DNA from: a virus
Direction: 5' to 3' (one strand)
DNA length: 28,591 bases
Virus record (IMG/VR): IMGVR_UViG_3300017756_002223
Location: 1-28,591 of that record
Shown: positions 1 through 5,233 of the stretch, one piece after another
How the letters are laid out: each line of letters opens with the position of its first letter
Position numbering within the stretch: the first letter of the stretch is position 1
Made by a program: the position numbers and the translations under genes
The notes under the pieces: generated by a model
The model's input: only the letters and a program-made list of their open reading frames with translations
Database searches by the model: none
Told to the model about the DNA's origin: nothing

Positions 1-1
1 A

Positions 2-124
2 GTTGTCATGGTAACTAATAACGTAGAGAGAAGGATTGATAGTCACTTCTCTAGAGAAGAACTCCTCTACCAAGAGGAACGACGTAGGCGTAAAGTTCGT
101 AGATTGGACTTTGATGTTCGTTAA
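2..124 (+). CDS. C-terminal part of a small basic/acidic hypothetical protein
   Basis: An open frame enters from the left edge and stops at TAA 122-124. An ATG sits at 8, so this may be a complete 38-residue peptide or the tail of a longer protein; the frame is open to base 2 and the window cannot decide. The visible part is highly charged: two Glu pairs are followed by a run of Arg/Lys near the C-terminus (EERRRRKVRR), which suggests nucleic-acid contact or a helical tail. I do not recognise the family. It is on the same strand as everything else. Confidence 0.5.
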   Translation, partial: VVMVTNNVERRIDSHFSREELLYQEERRRRKVRRLDFDVR

Positions 125-145
125 GATATCAACATAGTTGGTATC

Positions 146-172
146 AGTGTAGCATCTCGCTACATTAAATAA
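146..172 (+). promoter_or_regulatory. Hairpin followed by a late-promoter-like TTAAATA
   Basis: TGTAGC (148-153) and GCTACA (159-164) form a perfect 6-bp stem around a 5-base loop; a G.T and an A-T pair can extend it to 146-166. It is followed by ATTAAATAA, close to the T4-type late element TATAAATA. It lies in the 72-base gap between two small ORFs, about 25 bases before the ATG at 197. There is no T tract, so it is not a standard intrinsic terminator. A hairpin at the end of the previous transcript plus a late promoter for the next is plausible but unproven. Confidence 0.35.
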
Positions 173-196
173 CATTGTAGACACTTTCTTTCTACC

Positions 197-352
197 ATGC
201 ATCCAGACGAATCTGCCAATTGGGCAATCATCAAAGAAAAGTTTGAGGAAAACGGCACAACCGACAACTACTATTATAAGCGAGCTTGTGCTATAGTAGG
301 AGGACAACCTGATCCAATGAAGAATCTTCCAAATGTCTCACAGGATGGATGA
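197..352 (+). CDS. Small hypothetical protein (51 aa)
   Basis: Fifty-one codons from ATG 197 to TGA 350-352, too short for many gene finders. The peptide begins MHPDESANWAIIKEKFEENG and has a Tyr-rich stretch (DNYYYKRA) before a Gly/Pro-rich end. No known domain is visible. Its last codons overlap the start of the next ORF at ATGGATGA (345-352), a coupling style typical of phage early or middle gene strings. Function unknown; reality is supported by tight packing with its neighbours rather than by homology. Confidence 0.55.
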   Translation: MHPDESANWAIIKEKFEENGTTDNYYYKRACAIVGGQPDPMKNLPNVSQDG

Positions 353-518
353 GATCATACCTGACCGCCTTATATCTAAAAAGGAGTGTCAGGAAATGAT
401 TGACGCAGCAATGCGAAAACACAATCGCAATGCTTCACTAATTAGTATTGCATTGGGAACAATTGCACTGATTGGTTACGCTGATGGAATGATCAGGATT
501 TTAGAGAGGATACAATGA
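345..518 (+). CDS. Small single-span membrane protein (57 aa)
   Basis: I place the start at ATG 345, which overlaps the previous stop; an in-frame ATG at 333 would add four residues. The protein has an acidic N-terminus, an amphipathic charged stretch (ISKKECQEMIDAAMRKHNRN) and one hydrophobic segment at about residues 30-48 (LISIALGTIALIGYADGMI), so one inner-membrane span with the N-terminus in the cytoplasm is likely. The stop is shared with the next start (ATGA at 515-518). Small one-span proteins of this kind are common in T4-like cyanophages and mostly have no assigned role. Confidence 0.65.
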   Translation: MDEIIPDRLISKKECQEMIDAAMRKHNRNASLISIALGTIALIGYADGMIRILERIQ

Positions 519-637
519 AAGTCGGACTAATCGGACTCGACAGTATGGGTGAGGGAATGTCAGATAAGAGACATGTCATCTGCATAAAATGTGGTGGCAA
601 AGGATGCGAACACTGCAATAAAGGTTGGGAGAAATGA
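515..637 (+). CDS. Zinc-ribbon-like micro-protein (40 aa)
   Basis: Forty codons from ATG 515 to TGA 635-637. The C-terminal half holds four cysteines as C-x2-C-G-G-K-G-C-x2-C (residues 23, 26, 31, 34). This looks like half of a DnaJ-type CxxCxGxG zinc finger and should bind one zinc ion. The start overlaps the upstream stop by ATGA, and the stop overlaps the next start in the same way (634-637). Its small size suggests an adaptor or regulator that binds protein or nucleic acid, but that is inference from the motif alone. Confidence 0.6.
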   Translation: MKVGLIGLDSMGEGMSDKRHVICIKCGGKGCEHCNKGWEK

Positions 638-765
638 CTTTTGCCCAATTCCTTTTATGGGCGACAGCGCCCTTTGTATGTACCACCATCTTCTTTGGAA
701 TATGTAAAGGTGAGAATGACTACTACGACTCGGAAGACTACGATGGAAACGGAACCGCTCACTGA
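634..765 (+). CDS. Small membrane protein with acidic tail (43 aa)
   Basis: ATG 634 overlaps the previous stop and the frame ends at TGA 763-765. Residues 3-24 are hydrophobic (AQFLLWATAPFVCTTIFFGI) and the rest is acidic (ENDYYDSEDYDGNG), giving one membrane span and a short cytoplasmic tail. It overlaps the first 50 bases of zwf in another frame, which argues that zwf starts inside this ORF and not upstream of it. No family recognised. The hydrophobic-then-acidic plan resembles the protein just after zwf. Confidence 0.6.
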   Translation: MTFAQFLLWATAPFVCTTIFFGICKGENDYYDSEDYDGNGTAH

Positions 766-2095
766 GGTTAGTAAACGCATAGTTATCTTCGGTGCCGCTG
801 GAGATCTATGTAAGAGAAAACTTATCCCAGCACTCTATGAGTTATGGAAGAAAAATCTTCTTCCAAAGGGACTCTTAATTGTTGGTGCTTCACGTAGAGA
901 TCTCCCCAAAGAAACTTGGTTGAATCATCTTGGTGACTATCCACAGGATTTTACTGCTTGGTTAGACTTTATTTCTTGTGATTTGGACTGCCAAGAGAGT
1001 TTGAACAAACTGCACGATGAAAGTGCAGACACAACATACTTCTTATCAGTTCCGCCAAACACATATGGTGCTGCAATAACTAATCTTAAGGAGGCAGGAT
1101 TCTTAGATGATCCACAAAGATCAAGGGTAGTTATCGAAAAACCCTTTGGATACGATTATAAATCTGCTTGTAATCTACAGTCTGTGGTGGAGCGATATCT
1201 ACGCGAGAAACAAGTATATCGCATTGACCATTATCTTGGTAAAGATACTGTTAATAATATCCTTGCCACCCGTTTTAGCAATACTCTACTAGAACCACTC
1301 TGGAACCGGCAGTACATAGAAGAGGTTCAGATCTTCGCTACCGAGACTATAGGGTGTGAAGGTCGTTCACAATATTATGATGGTTCTGGCGTTGTCAGAG
1401 ACATGCTACAAAACCATATGCTTCAGGTTCTAGCATTGATTGCAATGGAAGCACCATGCAAGATGACTGCCACAGAAATTCGCAGAGAGAAAACAAAAGT
1501 TCTTGCTGCAACAAGACTCGGCCATAAAACTATTTTTGGACAATACGATGGTTACAAATCTGAAGAGGGCGTTAATCCTAACAGTGCCACTGCTACCTAT
1601 ATTGCTGGTGACTTATATATCGATAACTGGCGTTGGGAAGGAGTTCCTTTTCACTTCATGAGTGGAAAGAAAATGCCATACTCCTGCGTTGAAGTTGTAA
1701 TCAAACTCAAGGCACCACCACAACAATTGTTTGATGGACATGAATATAATGATCGCATTGTGATGAGACTTCAACCACATCCTCATTTTGATATTCGTAT
1801 TGACATGAAAGCACCTGGATTTAAGAATGATGTTGAGACTGCAACTCTGACCCATCGCTACCCAGATTGGTTAGGTGTTGATGGATATGAGAAATTACTA
1901 TATGATGCTCTGCATGATGATCAATCTAATTTTGTTCATTCAGAAGAAGTCTTGGAGTCTTGGCGAATTGTAGATGATCTTTTATGCACAGGAGAATATT
2001 GTCCTATTCGCACTGTTCCATATCTCTACTCTGGTGGCACTTGGGGTCCATCTTATAAAACAGACTTCATAACTAAGTGGGATTATCCAGAATGA
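716..2095 (+). CDS. zwf: Glucose-6-phosphate 1-dehydrogenase
   Basis: Oxidises glucose 6-phosphate to 6-phosphogluconolactone with NADP+, the entry step of the oxidative pentose phosphate pathway; cyanophages carry it to raise NADPH and pentose supply for nucleotide synthesis. With the start at ATG 716 (AAGG five bases upstream) the protein has 459 residues, slightly shorter than the usual 480-510. The N-terminal Rossmann motif GAAGDLCKRKLIPALYEL is at about residues 26-43, EKPFG at 141-145, and the active-site signature RIDHYLGKD at 169-177 with D171 and H172. The second catalytic His is H234 in QNHMLQ. GKD replaces the usual GKE. An in-frame ATG at 743, also with a purine-rich stretch upstream, is an alternative start; the longer frame back to 641 is unlikely because a better small ORF occupies it. 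Confidence 0.97.
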   Translation: MTTTTRKTTMETEPLTEVSKRIVIFGAAGDLCKRKLIPALYELWKKNLLPKGLLIVGASRRDLPKETWLNHLGDYPQDFTAWLDFISCDLDCQESLNKLHDESADTTYFLSVPPNTYGAAITNLKEAGFLDDPQRSRVVIEKPFGYDYKSACNLQSVVERYLREKQVYRIDHYLGKDTVNNILATRFSNTLLEPLWNRQYIEEVQIFATETIGCEGRSQYYDGSGVVRDMLQNHMLQVLALIAMEAPCKMTATEIRREKTKVLAATRLGHKTIFGQYDGYKSEEGVNPNSATATYIAGDLYIDNWRWEGVPFHFMSGKKMPYSCVEVVIKLKAPPQQLFDGHEYNDRIVMRLQPHPHFDIRIDMKAPGFKNDVETATLTHRYPDWLGVDGYEKLLYDALHDDQSNFVHSEEVLESWRIVDDLLCTGEYCPIRTVPYLYSGGTWGPSYKTDFITKWDYPE

Positions 2096-2301
2096 ACCCA
2101 GTAATACTTCTAGCATGTCTATCGCCCATTGCCATCATTTTCATTGTTATGAAACTAGCGGTGTTCTTATCAGAAATTTATTCTGAGGAGAAGTATGTCG
2201 AATCAGAATCAAAAAAACCACACGGACCATATGTGGCAAACCCATATGAAGACGTTGACGAAGAGGAAGAAGAATTTACAGATCGCACAGACTATCGATG
2301 A
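2092..2301 (+). CDS. Small membrane-anchored protein with very acidic tail
   Basis: Sixty-nine codons from ATG 2092, overlapping the zwf stop (ATGA). Residues 3-25 form one hydrophobic span (PVILLACLSPIAIIFIVMKL); the rest is hydrophilic, with the run DVDEEEEEFTDR near the C-terminus. It is probably co-translated with zwf. Its stop codon lies inside the left arm of a 12-bp inverted repeat. No known domain; the tail could recruit a basic partner to the membrane, but nothing in the sequence names one. Confidence 0.7.
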   Translation: MNPVILLACLSPIAIIFIVMKLAVFLSEIYSEEKYVESESKKPHGPYVANPYEDVDEEEEEFTDRTDYR

Positions 2302-2332
2302 AGCGATTAGCGAGCATTATTCGCTTCATCGA
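2295..2332 (+). repeat. 12-bp perfect inverted repeat across a stop codon
   Basis: TCGATGAAGCGA at 2295-2306 is the exact reverse complement of TCGCTTCATCGA at 2321-2332; the loop is 14 bases. The left arm contains the TGA of the preceding gene (2299-2301) and the right arm ends five bases before the GGAGAG ribosome-binding region of the next gene. No T tract follows, so it is a poor intrinsic terminator. It may stabilise a 3' end, be an RNase processing site, or restrict translation of the following gene. Confidence 0.7.
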
Positions 2333-2346
2333 TTGTAGGAGAGATT

Positions 2347-3000
2347 ATGAGCATTAATGATATTCCTTTTATAGAATTAGATTTGCATATTGATTACTCT
2401 AAATTACTCTCTGAGTATGAAGAAGTTAAGAAAAGATATGAGTTTAGGGGATATGAGTCTGGTTACTTTGGAGTAAGAAAAAAATATAGAGAAAGTTGGT
2501 CTGGAATAGGATTGATTAGTTCTGATGGAGAACTATACTCTGATATGTCTGAGGAAGAACCAGACAACTTAAAACCAACAGAGTTAGAAAAGATCTGCCC
2601 ATACATGTTCTCCTTGATTAGAATGTTGGGTGCAGATGATGATAGATGTAGAATAATGAGAATTGCCCCAAGATCTTCATTAGTCTGGCATAGTCATGTA
2701 CTTGAACACGGTCAACCACCTTGGCAACTGACGTGTCAAATACCAATCATAGTGCCTAGAGGGTTTGATTATTATGTGCTACATAAAGATGATTTTCGAT
2801 GGTGGAAAAGATTTCATAAACCTCGGTGGTTAAAGAATGTAACCAGAGGAAATTTTGCTGCAGGAAAAGCGTTTATTTTTAATTCTTATCACTATCACAA
2901 TGTATATAATCATAGTAATGACCATAGAGTTTCTTTGATGGTATACTTAGATTATCGCAAACCAAAAGTAAAAAATATTGTTGATAGAGGTGTCAAATGA
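2347..3000 (+). CDS. Aspartyl/asparaginyl beta-hydroxylase-like 2OG-Fe(II) oxygenase
   Basis: 217 residues. The C-terminal half carries a double-stranded beta-helix pattern of the Asp/Asn beta-hydroxylase type: IMRIAPRSSLVWHSH at about 103-117, a central strand QLTCQIPIIVPRG, and HNVYNHSNDHRVSLMVYLD at 184-202. Likely iron ligands are H115 or H117 and H184, and R194 would hold 2-oxoglutarate. The second ligand of the usual HxD/E is not a clear acid here (HSH), so activity is uncertain. The family hydroxylates side chains using 2-oxoglutarate and O2; phage copies may act on virion or host proteins. GGAGAG lies just before the ATG. It overlaps the next gene by ATGA. Confidence 0.65.
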   Translation: MSINDIPFIELDLHIDYSKLLSEYEEVKKRYEFRGYESGYFGVRKKYRESWSGIGLISSDGELYSDMSEEEPDNLKPTELEKICPYMFSLIRMLGADDDRCRIMRIAPRSSLVWHSHVLEHGQPPWQLTCQIPIIVPRGFDYYVLHKDDFRWWKRFHKPRWLKNVTRGNFAAGKAFIFNSYHYHNVYNHSNDHRVSLMVYLDYRKPKVKNIVDRGVK

Positions 3001-3662
3001 AAAATAGTCTTACATCTAATATCGATAATGATTTAATGAATGAGATTAGAGGATCTCTTTTTAATCCTAATGGTGCGTATTTGAGAAATCTAAGAGAGGT
3101 AAAAGAGATTGATTGGTCTTGGAATAACGGACAAACAAAAACTATGATAACCTATGGTAATAACGCAACTGAGACTAGAGATAATTCTGAAGTTCCACCG
3201 ACACAAGCTTGCCATGACATAGCACATTTCATTGCTGCTTTGAATGGCAATATGGAGTGGGATTATGTTCAACCCATTAATCACATATCAGAATACAATG
3301 CTGTTGTGATTGAAACAATTCTATCCAAACTATGCCATAGTATTCAATATGGTATTGAATTTGATTATGATAGAGATATGATGGAGGTGAAGCAACACAT
3401 GAGATGGTTCTCTGAGGACTACTATTTGATATCCAAGTATCACCCTAGTAAAAAAACTGATAAAGAGTTGCTACACGACTTTTTAGAAATCTTTGATATA
3501 GATAAAGCAACCAATGCTTTTCAAATATTTTATGAGGTTTGGTGTATAGAAAATTCTGTTGGGAGTGGTAACTTTGAACTGAAAGTCAACATGGGATCAG
3601 ACCTTGACTTTTATGATGAAAGGATATATTCTTACCTATATAATGCAAAGAAATTATTGTAA
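2997..3662 (+). CDS. Hypothetical protein with HDxxH motif
   Basis: 221 residues, coupled to the hydroxylase-like gene by ATGA. The central part contains CHDIAHFIAALNGNMEWDY (72-90) with H73, D74, H77 and E87, then an Asn/Glu-bearing helix (HISEYNAVVIETI) and KLCHS. The spacing HDxxH...E resembles the metal site of COQ4-like proteins, but the rest does not let me assign that family. The remainder is acidic and aromatic-rich, with predicted helices. There is no signal peptide or membrane span. Its pairing with a putative Fe(II) enzyme suggests that the two act together; this is inference. Confidence 0.65.
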   Translation: MKNSLTSNIDNDLMNEIRGSLFNPNGAYLRNLREVKEIDWSWNNGQTKTMITYGNNATETRDNSEVPPTQACHDIAHFIAALNGNMEWDYVQPINHISEYNAVVIETILSKLCHSIQYGIEFDYDRDMMEVKQHMRWFSEDYYLISKYHPSKKTDKELLHDFLEIFDIDKATNAFQIFYEVWCIENSVGSGNFELKVNMGSDLDFYDERIYSYLYNAKKLL

Positions 3663-3678
3663 TCTCTTTTATAGAACT

Positions 3679-3852
3679 ATGAAATTTTATTCAGTGGAAT
3701 ACTGGCAAGAGAACTGGGAAGAGTTGATTGATAAAATAGAGAATGGTGAATCAATAGGAGTGGAAAATAAAAACGGCGAGAAAGCAGTGATGATGCCTGC
3801 AGATGATGAACTCATACGAATATACACAGAGCAAAATAACGAAGCATCATAA
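3679..3852 (+). CDS. Phd/YefM-like antitoxin domain protein (57 aa)
   Basis: A 57-residue protein from ATG 3679. The pattern MKFYSVEYWQENWEELIDKI followed by ENGESIGVENKNGEKAVMMP and a short helix matches the N-terminal DNA-binding fold of Phd/YefM antitoxins: an initial strand, a helix with W/L positions, a GE turn, two strands and a loop ending near D42-D43. It lacks the long C-terminal toxin-neutralising tail of plasmid Phd proteins. No toxin gene (Doc or RelE type) lies next to it, so it may work alone as a transcription regulator. The frame is open upstream to 3604 but the extension would overlap the preceding gene. Confidence 0.65.
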   Translation: MKFYSVEYWQENWEELIDKIENGESIGVENKNGEKAVMMPADDELIRIYTEQNNEAS

Positions 3853-3859
3853 ACTTCTT

Positions 3860-3952
3860 GGAAGTGTAGCTCAATTGGCAGAGCGAGAAGCTTATACCTT
3901 CTGTATGCACCAGATTAGTGCGCGGTTGTGGGTTCGAGTCCCTCCACTTCCA
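3860..3952 (+). tRNA. tRNA-like gene, anticodon UAU (Ile, AUA) by fold, long variable arm
   Basis: The fold is clear: acceptor GGAAGTG (3860-3866) with CACTTCC (3945-3951); D arm GCTC/GAGC (3869-3872, 3881-3884) with GG in the loop; anticodon stem AGAAG/CTTCT (3886-3890, 3898-3902) around loop CTTATAC, giving anticodon TAT at 3893-3895; T arm GTGGG/CCCTC with loop TTCGAGT (3928-3944) and one T-T mismatch; discriminator A3952. The variable region is 25 bases (3903-3927) and forms its own stem GCAC/GTGC (3907-3910, 3918-3921). That is class II length on a class I-type D arm. UAU would read AUA. CCA is not encoded. The extra arm makes the identity uncertain. Confidence 0.75.
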
Positions 3953-3982
3953 TTGACAGATACCCCGTCTGTCCTGTATAAT
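3953..3982 (+). promoter_or_regulatory. Strong sigma70-type (early) promoter after the tRNA
   Basis: TTGACA (3953-3958) and TATAAT (3977-3982) are both perfect consensus hexamers, 18 bases apart, beginning one base after the tRNA discriminator. The spacer holds an inverted repeat GACAGA/TCTGTC (3955-3960, 3968-3973) that begins inside the -35 box and could be a repressor site. Transcription would start near 3989 and feed the genes at 4005 and 4220. A full-consensus host-type promoter suggests early expression. Confidence 0.85.
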
Positions 3983-4004
3983 ACTAAGGTCAATACGAAA
4001 GACA

Positions 4005-4223
4005 ATGACACTGACTAGTAAGTTCAAAAAAGATCTGCAGACCCTGCGTGGAGCAGTAAACGGCGATTTCTTCCTTGATGTAAAGAATCCAAAACTTCTC
4101 AAAAAGGTTCGCCGCTTTTATGAAAACAATGGTGTACAGTTCAGTGGTGATGCTCTTGACGACTATGATATGCTGATAGAGCAAATCGCTATTGATCTTG
4201 AATCTGTTGAGGTTACCCAATGA
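4005..4223 (+). CDS. Small early-type hypothetical protein (72 aa)
   Basis: First gene after the consensus promoter; ATG 4005 lies about 16 bases from the predicted transcription start, with GAAAGA upstream. The protein has a basic N-terminal half (SKFKKDLQTLRGAV, NPKLLKKVRRFYENNG) and an acidic C-terminal half ending in a predicted helix (DDYDMLIEQIAIDLESVEV). No known domain or membrane span. The charge plan is compatible with a small nucleic-acid- or protein-binding takeover factor. It overlaps the next gene by ATGA. Confidence 0.75.
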   Translation: MTLTSKFKKDLQTLRGAVNGDFFLDVKNPKLLKKVRRFYENNGVQFSGDALDDYDMLIEQIAIDLESVEVTQ

Positions 4224-4492
4224 AAGTCACCAAGAAACCCACCGTTCTTCTTGAGCGGTTTCCTTATCGTTATATCCAGTGTGGCAAACTAGAAATCAAT
4301 GGTATGCCAGACTGTCGTATTCAAAAGGTAGACTCCTATACTGGACGTTACCGTGACATGTATCTTTGTGATAATCAAATGCAGTTGCTAACTGCAATGG
4401 AAGACCACGATTACACTTGTTGGTTGGACCCTGATGGTGTTCCAGCCTATGTCAAGGAGAATTGTAGTAATCCATATTCAGTCGCGGAGTGA
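4220..4492 (+). CDS. Hypothetical protein (90 aa)
   Basis: Coupled by ATGA to the previous gene and under the same promoter. Ninety residues rich in aromatic and beta-prone positions (LLERFPYRYIQCGKLEING, DYTCWLDPDGVPAYVKENC). Five cysteines are spread along the chain without a regular zinc pattern. No membrane segment or signal peptide. Its stop codon (4490-4492) lies inside the left arm of an 8-bp inverted repeat (4489-4531). Function unknown; position suggests early expression. Confidence 0.75.
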   Translation: MKVTKKPTVLLERFPYRYIQCGKLEINGMPDCRIQKVDSYTGRYRDMYLCDNQMQLLTAMEDHDYTCWLDPDGVPAYVKENCSNPYSVAE

Positions 4493-4531
4493 CTTAAAAT
4501 CTGCCCTGGTCGGGATCCCCCCCTAAGTCAC
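4489..4531 (+). repeat. 8-bp inverted repeat spanning the end of the early gene pair
   Basis: GTGACTTA (4489-4496) pairs perfectly with TAAGTCAC (4524-4531). The 27-base loop contains the self-complementary GGGATCCC (4513-4520) and a run of C. The left arm includes the stop codon of the upstream gene. It opens the only sizeable non-coding stretch of the window (4493-4738). Confidence 0.55.
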
Positions 4532-4533
4532 GG

Positions 4534-4671
4534 ATGGACTATAACAGCACTGGTGGAGTCATAGACCCTACTTTGGTTTCTTGCTTCACCCAAGAGCAAG
4601 TGGTGCGGATGGAGGTAACACTCCCGTCCTGTTTCTTGCTTCAGGCAAAAGAGCAAGTGGCGTGCATGTAA
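4534..4671 (+). CDS. Possible 45-aa ORF in the structured spacer
   Basis: ATG 4534 to TAA 4669-4671 is open for 45 codons through the hairpin repeats. The peptide has two similar parts, SCFTQEQVV and SCFLLQAKEQVA, because the two DNA repeat units are read in the same frame over their right arms, though not over their left arms. The ribosome-binding site is poor (CACGG before ATG). It may be a real micro-protein, or the frame may be open by chance within a structured RNA. Confidence 0.35.
   Translation: MDYNSTGGVIDPTLVSCFTQEQVVRMEVTLPSCFLLQAKEQVACM
4576..4660 (+). repeat. Two copies of a hairpin-forming direct repeat
   Basis: GTTTCTTGCTTCA recurs at 4576-4588 (as GGTTTCTTGCTTCA) and 4631-4643, each followed after a few variable bases by AGAGCAAGTGG (about 4593-4602 and 4650-4660). 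Within each copy CTTGCT (4580-4585; 4635-4640) pairs with AGCAAG (4595-4600; 4652-4657), so both units form a 6-bp hairpin with loops of 9 and 11 bases. The loops differ (TCACCCAAG against TCAGGCAAAAG) while the arms are the same, as expected if the stem is what is kept. A third hairpin, the terminator at 4682, follows. Confidence 0.6.
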
Positions 4672-4681
4672 AGACCTTACG

Positions 4682-4709
4682 AGCAGGGTTGCATAAACCC
4701 TGCTTTTTT
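4682..4709 (+). terminator. Intrinsic (rho-independent) terminator
   Basis: AGCAGGGTT (4682-4690) pairs over 9 bp with AACCCTGCT, reading into the first T of the tail (4696-4704); the loop is GCATA and TTTTTT runs 4704-4709. It closes the early unit that begins at 3953 and separates it from the glycan cluster. Confidence 0.9.
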
Positions 4710-4717
4710 CGTATAAT
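4689..4717 (+). promoter_or_regulatory. Putative promoter at the head of the glycan cluster
   Basis: A perfect TATAAT (4712-4717) begins three bases after the terminator T tract. The best -35 at 17-base spacing is TTGCAT (4689-4694), which lies in the terminator loop and matches TTGACA in only its first three bases. Start would be near 4724, 15 bases before the ATG of the first cluster gene. Weak -35, strong -10. Confidence 0.55.
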
Positions 4718-4738
4718 TAATACAAAGAAGATGTAAAA

Positions 4739-5233
4739 ATGAAAGTAGGATTCAATTGCAGTTCTTTTGACTTGTTTCATGCTGGTCATGTGACGATGTT
4801 GAAGATGGAGAAGGAGTTGTGTGATTGGTTGGTCGTAGCACTACAGGTTGACCCCACCATCGACAGACCGGGAATTAAAAACAAACCCACTCAGAGTGTG
4901 TACGAACGATACGTACAGGTGCAAGGTTGTAAATATGTTGATGAGATTCTGGTCTATGAGACAGAAGAAGATCTTTTGAATATGATCAAGACCCAGAAGA
5001 TCGACATCAGATTTTTAAGTGAAGAATATAAAGATAGAGACTTTACAGGTAGACAGTATTGTATCGATAATGATATTGAGATTCATTATCACAAGAGACA
5101 ACACAAATACTCTTCTACTGAATTAAGAAATAGAGTGTTTGAACTTGAGACAGAGAAAAGAATAGAGAAATTTCAAGATAAAGAACCCGAACAATATTCA
5201 CCTACGATCCTTGATAAGTACGAACAAAAATGA
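4739..5233 (+). CDS. Cytidylyltransferase-like nucleotidyltransferase (TagD/HldE-C type)
   Basis: 164 residues. The nucleotide-binding motif HxGH appears as FDLFHAGHVTML (10-21; H14, H17), and the C-terminal signature YSSTELRNR (124-132) corresponds to the ISTT(E/K)LR motif of this superfamily. The family transfers CMP or AMP to a phosphorylated alcohol or sugar (CDP-glycerol, CDP-ethanolamine, ADP-heptose). The substrate cannot be read; glycerol 3-phosphate is the usual default, but the setting in a sugar-nucleotide cluster fits a sugar phosphate or an alditol phosphate as well. About 30 residues at the C-terminus (KRIEKFQDKEPEQYSP) exceed the minimal domain. It overlaps rfbB by ATGA. Confidence 0.85.
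   Translation: MKVGFNCSSFDLFHAGHVTMLKMEKELCDWLVVALQVDPTIDRPGIKNKPTQSVYERYVQVQGCKYVDEILVYETEEDLLNMIKTQKIDIRFLSEEYKDRDFTGRQYCIDNDIEIHYHKRQHKYSSTELRNRVFELETEKRIEKFQDKEPEQYSPTILDKYEQK

Noticed and set aside
641-715. Longer N-terminus for zwf starting at 641
   Set aside because: The extra 25 residues are not part of the family, and a coupled membrane micro-protein (634-765) occupies the same bases.
3679-3852. Complete toxin-antitoxin system
   Set aside because: Only a Phd-like antitoxin is present; neither neighbour resembles Doc, RelE or another toxin.
3860-3952. Calling the tRNA Leu, Ser or Tyr because of the long variable arm
   Set aside because: The loop CTTATAC gives UAU, not an anticodon of those families, and the D arm is of the class I type.
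3860-3952. Integration (att) site at the tRNA gene
   Set aside because: No integrase and no second copy of the tRNA end were seen; the phage type suggested is lytic.
3803-4102. ORFs on both strands across the tRNA and its promoter
   Set aside because: They run through the tRNA fold and consensus promoter and show no protein features.
4576-4660. CRISPR array
   Set aside because: Only two imperfect units, each internally self-complementary, and no cas genes.
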